In this document: piece after piece, positions 6,493-8,191 of the stretch
Position numbering within the stretch: the first letter of the stretch is position 1
How the letters are laid out: each line of letters starts with the position of its first letter
Source: Burkholderiales bacterium
GTDB lineage: Bacteria > Pseudomonadota > Gammaproteobacteria > Burkholderiales > Burkholderiaceae_C
DNA length: 8,191 nucleotides
Direction of reading: 5' to 3'
Assembly: GCA_006227785.1 (NCBI GenBank)
Contig: SBFU01000374.1
Coordinates: 1 to 8,191, forward strand
Made by a program: the position numbers and the translations under genes
The notes under the pieces: generated by a model
The model's database searches: none
Told to the model about the DNA's origin: nothing
The model's input: the letters and a program-made list of their open reading frames with translations, nothing else

Positions 6493-7578
6493 TCAGTCGG
6501 GCAGTTTGCCCACGACCCCGTCGACCAGCCAGTTCATGGACAGAATCTGGGGATCGGTCAGGCGTGCGCCGCGCGGGATGACCACTTGTCCGCGGTTGTC
6601 GCGGACGTCGGCCTGACGGGCCTCGAACACCTGCAGACGCCCGGCGGCCAGGTCCTGCTGACGTGCCAGCACCTCCTCGCGCACCTGGGAGGGCAGGCGC
6701 GGGCCGAACCCTTCAATGCCGATCATGCCTTCACGCACACCGCCCCAGACTTGACCGGTGGTCCAGCTGCCGTCCAGCACCGCCTGCACCCGGCGGGTGT
6801 AGTGGTCGCCCCAGCGGTGGGTGACAGCCAGCAGTTGCGCGTCGGGCGCCACCTGGCGCATGTCGGAGTGGTAGGCGATGGCCAGCCTGCCCTGCTGCTG
6901 GGCAGCGACCATCACCGCATTGGACGCGGTGTGGAAGGTCAGCACCTGGGCGCCCTGGTTCATCAGCGACAGGGCGGCATCGCGCTCCAGCGGCGGATTG
7001 AACCAGTCACCCACGAACACCACCCGCACCGTGGCCTGGGGGTTGACCGAGCGCATGCCCAGCGCGAAGGCATTGATGCCCTGGATGACCTCGGGGATCG
7101 GGAAGCCAGCCACATAACCGGCCTGAGAAGCGACGCGCCCGGCGGCGATGCCGGCCAGATAGCGGCCCTCGTAGTAGCGGGCGTTGGCGGCGGCCACGTT
7201 GGGCGCGGTCTTGTAGCCGGTGATGGACTCGAAGCGAACCTCCGGAAACTCCCGGGCCACGCGCAGGGTGGGCTCCATGTAGCCGAAGCTGGGCGTGAAG
7301 ATGATGTGGTGACCCTGGCGCGCCAGGTCGCGGATGACGCGCTCGGCATCCGGCCCTTCGGCGACGTTCTCGACCGTGGTGGTCTTCACCCGGTCGCCCA
7401 GCGCCGCTTCGACCGCGCGGCGACCGAGCTCGTGCTGGTGCACCCAGCCGGCATCGGTGATGGGGGCCACATGGACGAAGGCGGCCTTGACCGGGGGCTT
7501 GACCGGGTTGGCTGGCTGGGCGAAGGCGGGGAATGAAAAACAGGCGGCCACGAGCGCGGCAGCGAGGTTTTTGTACAT
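6493..7578 (-). CDS. Periplasmic BMP-family binding protein (likely purine or nucleoside)
   Basis: This 361-aa ABC-transporter substrate-binding protein belongs to the Bmp/Med/PnrA family, whose characterised members bind nucleosides or purines. Residues 1-20 form a signal peptide with a likely type I cleavage site, AFA before QPA. A lipobox-like VAAC at 10-13 is too close to the N-terminus to serve as a lipoprotein signal. Family segments include AAFVHVAPITDAGW (32-45), FTPSFGYMEP (split near 94-103), an EGRYLAGIAAG helix, and the late GQVWGGVREGMIGI block. GAGGA lies 5 nt before the ATG. Position between two purine deaminase genes points to a purine ligand, but this is inference from context. 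No permease or ATPase gene is in the window; they may lie elsewhere. A terminator separates it from the upstream deaminase gene, so it probably has its own promoter, which I could not identify. Confidence 0.9.
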   Translation of the reverse strand: MYKNLAAALVAACFSFPAFAQPANPVKPPVKAAFVHVAPITDAGWVHQHELGRRAVEAALGDRVKTTTVENVAEGPDAERVIRDLARQGHHIIFTPSFGYMEPTLRVAREFPEVRFESITGYKTAPNVAAANARYYEGRYLAGIAAGRVASQAGYVAGFPIPEVIQGINAFALGMRSVNPQATVRVVFVGDWFNPPLERDAALSLMNQGAQVLTFHTASNAVMVAAQQQGRLAIAYHSDMRQVAPDAQLLAVTHRWGDHYTRRVQAVLDGSWTTGQVWGGVREGMIGIEGFGPRLPSQVREEVLARQQDLAAGRLQVFEARQADVRDNRGQVVIPRGARLTDPQILSMNWLVDGVVGKLPD

Positions 7579-7620
7579 GGTGTTCCTCTACATGGCTTCC
7601 TGAACCGAAAAATGTCGGCG

Positions 7621-7655
7621 ACAAAAGAAAACGAGCCGGGGAAGCACCGGCTCGA
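7621..7655 (-). terminator. Rho-independent terminator after the adenine/adenosine deaminase gene
   Basis: On the minus strand, 28 nt after the deaminase stop, a perfect 8-bp stem CGAGCCGG / CCGGCTCG (7632-7639 and 7647-7654) with a 7-nt loop is followed by TTTTCTTTTGT. The T-rich tail follows the stem on the minus strand only. It ends about 43 nt before the binding-protein ATG, so it either insulates that gene or limits read-through into it. Confidence 0.85.
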
Positions 7656-7681
7656 GCCTCTCATTTTAGCGCAGGCCTTGT

Positions 7682-8191
7682 TCAGGCGTTGGCGACCTCG
7701 CGCAGCGCCGCCAGGCATTCGGCCCGGCGTTCGGGGCCGATGAAGCTGGCTTCAAAGCTGTTGCGGGCCAGGGCCACCACGTCGTCCTTCGACAGCTGCA
7801 GCGCCTGCACGGTCTGCACCCAGTTCTCGTTCATGTAGCCGCCGAAATACGCCGGGTCGTCGGAATGGATGGTCACGCACAGGCCGGCGTCGAGCATCTT
7901 CTTGAGCGGGTGGTCCTTCAGGTCGGACACCACACACAGCTTGAGGTTGGACAGCGGGCAGACGGTCAGTGGCAGCCGGGTGTGGGCCAGCTCGGCCATC
8001 AGCAACGGGTCCTGCACGCTGGCCACGCCGTGGTCGATGCGCTCGACCTTGAGCAGATCGATGGCCTGCCACATGTACTCGGCTGGGCCCTCTTCGCCGG
8101 CATGGGCGACCACGCGCAGGCCCAGCTCGCGGCAGCGGGCGAACACGCGCTCGAACTTCTCGGGCGGGTGGCCCATTTCGCTGGAGTCCAG
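7682..8191 (-). CDS. Adenine/adenosine deaminase, C-terminal part (runs off window)
   Basis: This is the C-terminal 169 residues of a zinc-dependent purine deaminase of the adenosine deaminase superfamily. The reading frame stays open to the window edge, so the ATG at 8176 is an internal methionine and not the start. The visible part begins LDSSEMGHPPEKF and then shows HAGEEGP (catalytic glutamate and zinc histidine), ERIDHGV (active-site histidine), CPLSNLKL and SDDPAYFGGY (zinc aspartate). The LDSSE-x-GHPP, CPLSN and SDDPAYFGGY forms match the bacterial adenine deaminases typified by Pseudomonas aeruginosa PA0148. They differ from the E. coli adenosine deaminase forms (TSN and TDDP). The likely reaction is therefore adenine to hypoxanthine, although such genes are often labelled add. 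The N-terminal HxH zinc ligands are outside the window. Confidence 0.9.
   Translation of the reverse strand: MDSSEMGHPPEKFERVFARCRELGLRVVAHAGEEGPAEYMWQAIDLLKVERIDHGVASVQDPLLMAELAHTRLPLTVCPLSNLKLCVVSDLKDHPLKKMLDAGLCVTIHSDDPAYFGGYMNENWVQTVQALQLSKDDVVALARNSFEASFIGPERRAECLAALREVANA

Noticed and set aside
7540..7545. Lipoprotein signal (VAAC) in the BMP binding protein
   Set aside because: Cys13 would leave a 12-residue signal peptide, too short for signal peptidase II substrates. The AFA site at residues 18-20 fits better.
8174..8176. ATG at 8176 as the start of the deaminase gene
   Set aside because: The frame is open upstream to the edge and encodes LDSSE, a conserved internal segment of the family, so the gene is cut by the window.

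Overview
The window looks like ordinary chromosome of a GC-rich betaproteobacterium, most likely Burkholderiales and probably Comamonadaceae. This rests on three things: a long-form Dcd that begins [12 protein letters not shown], a MarR/GbsR-type regulator directly in front of a short-Q-loop cytochrome bd oxidase, and coding sequence dominated by G or C at third codon positions. I see no tRNA, rRNA, CRISPR array, insertion sequence or phage gene. Coding density is high and every gene reads through without a visible frameshift.

Layout. Bases 1-148 hold no gene I can recognise, only a hairpin at 71-101 and a strong rho-independent terminator at 98-128 that ends the leftward desaturase gene. Next are two leftward genes: a membrane fatty acid desaturase (149-1252) and dcd, dCTP deaminase (1417-1986). 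An approximately 120 bp divergent region (1987-2108) carries a near-perfect palindrome. From it a rightward operon runs: regulator (2109-2711), cydA (2735-4099) and cydB (4102-5103). The cydB end overlaps the end of a leftward guanine deaminase gene (5094-6383) by 10 bp. Two more leftward genes follow: a periplasmic BMP-family binding protein (6493-7578), and the 3' part of an adenine/adenosine deaminase gene (7682 to the window edge).

How the genes fit together. The right third is a purine salvage or catabolism block: a purine or nucleoside binding protein flanked by deaminases that would turn adenine (or adenosine) into hypoxanthine (or inosine) and guanine into xanthine. The middle is a cyanide-insensitive-type bd quinol oxidase with its own putative regulator. 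The left desaturase needs O2 as substrate, and its upstream region holds a perfect FNR/ANR-like palindrome 41-42 bp before a predicted start of transcription. Two oxygen-linked loci therefore lie close together, one with a candidate O2-sensing site and the other with a dedicated local regulator.

The best leads are regulatory: the FNR-like box with extended -10 before the desaturase, and the two overlapping palindromes about one helical turn apart before the regulator-cydAB operon. I found no evidence for a wholly new system and do not claim one.
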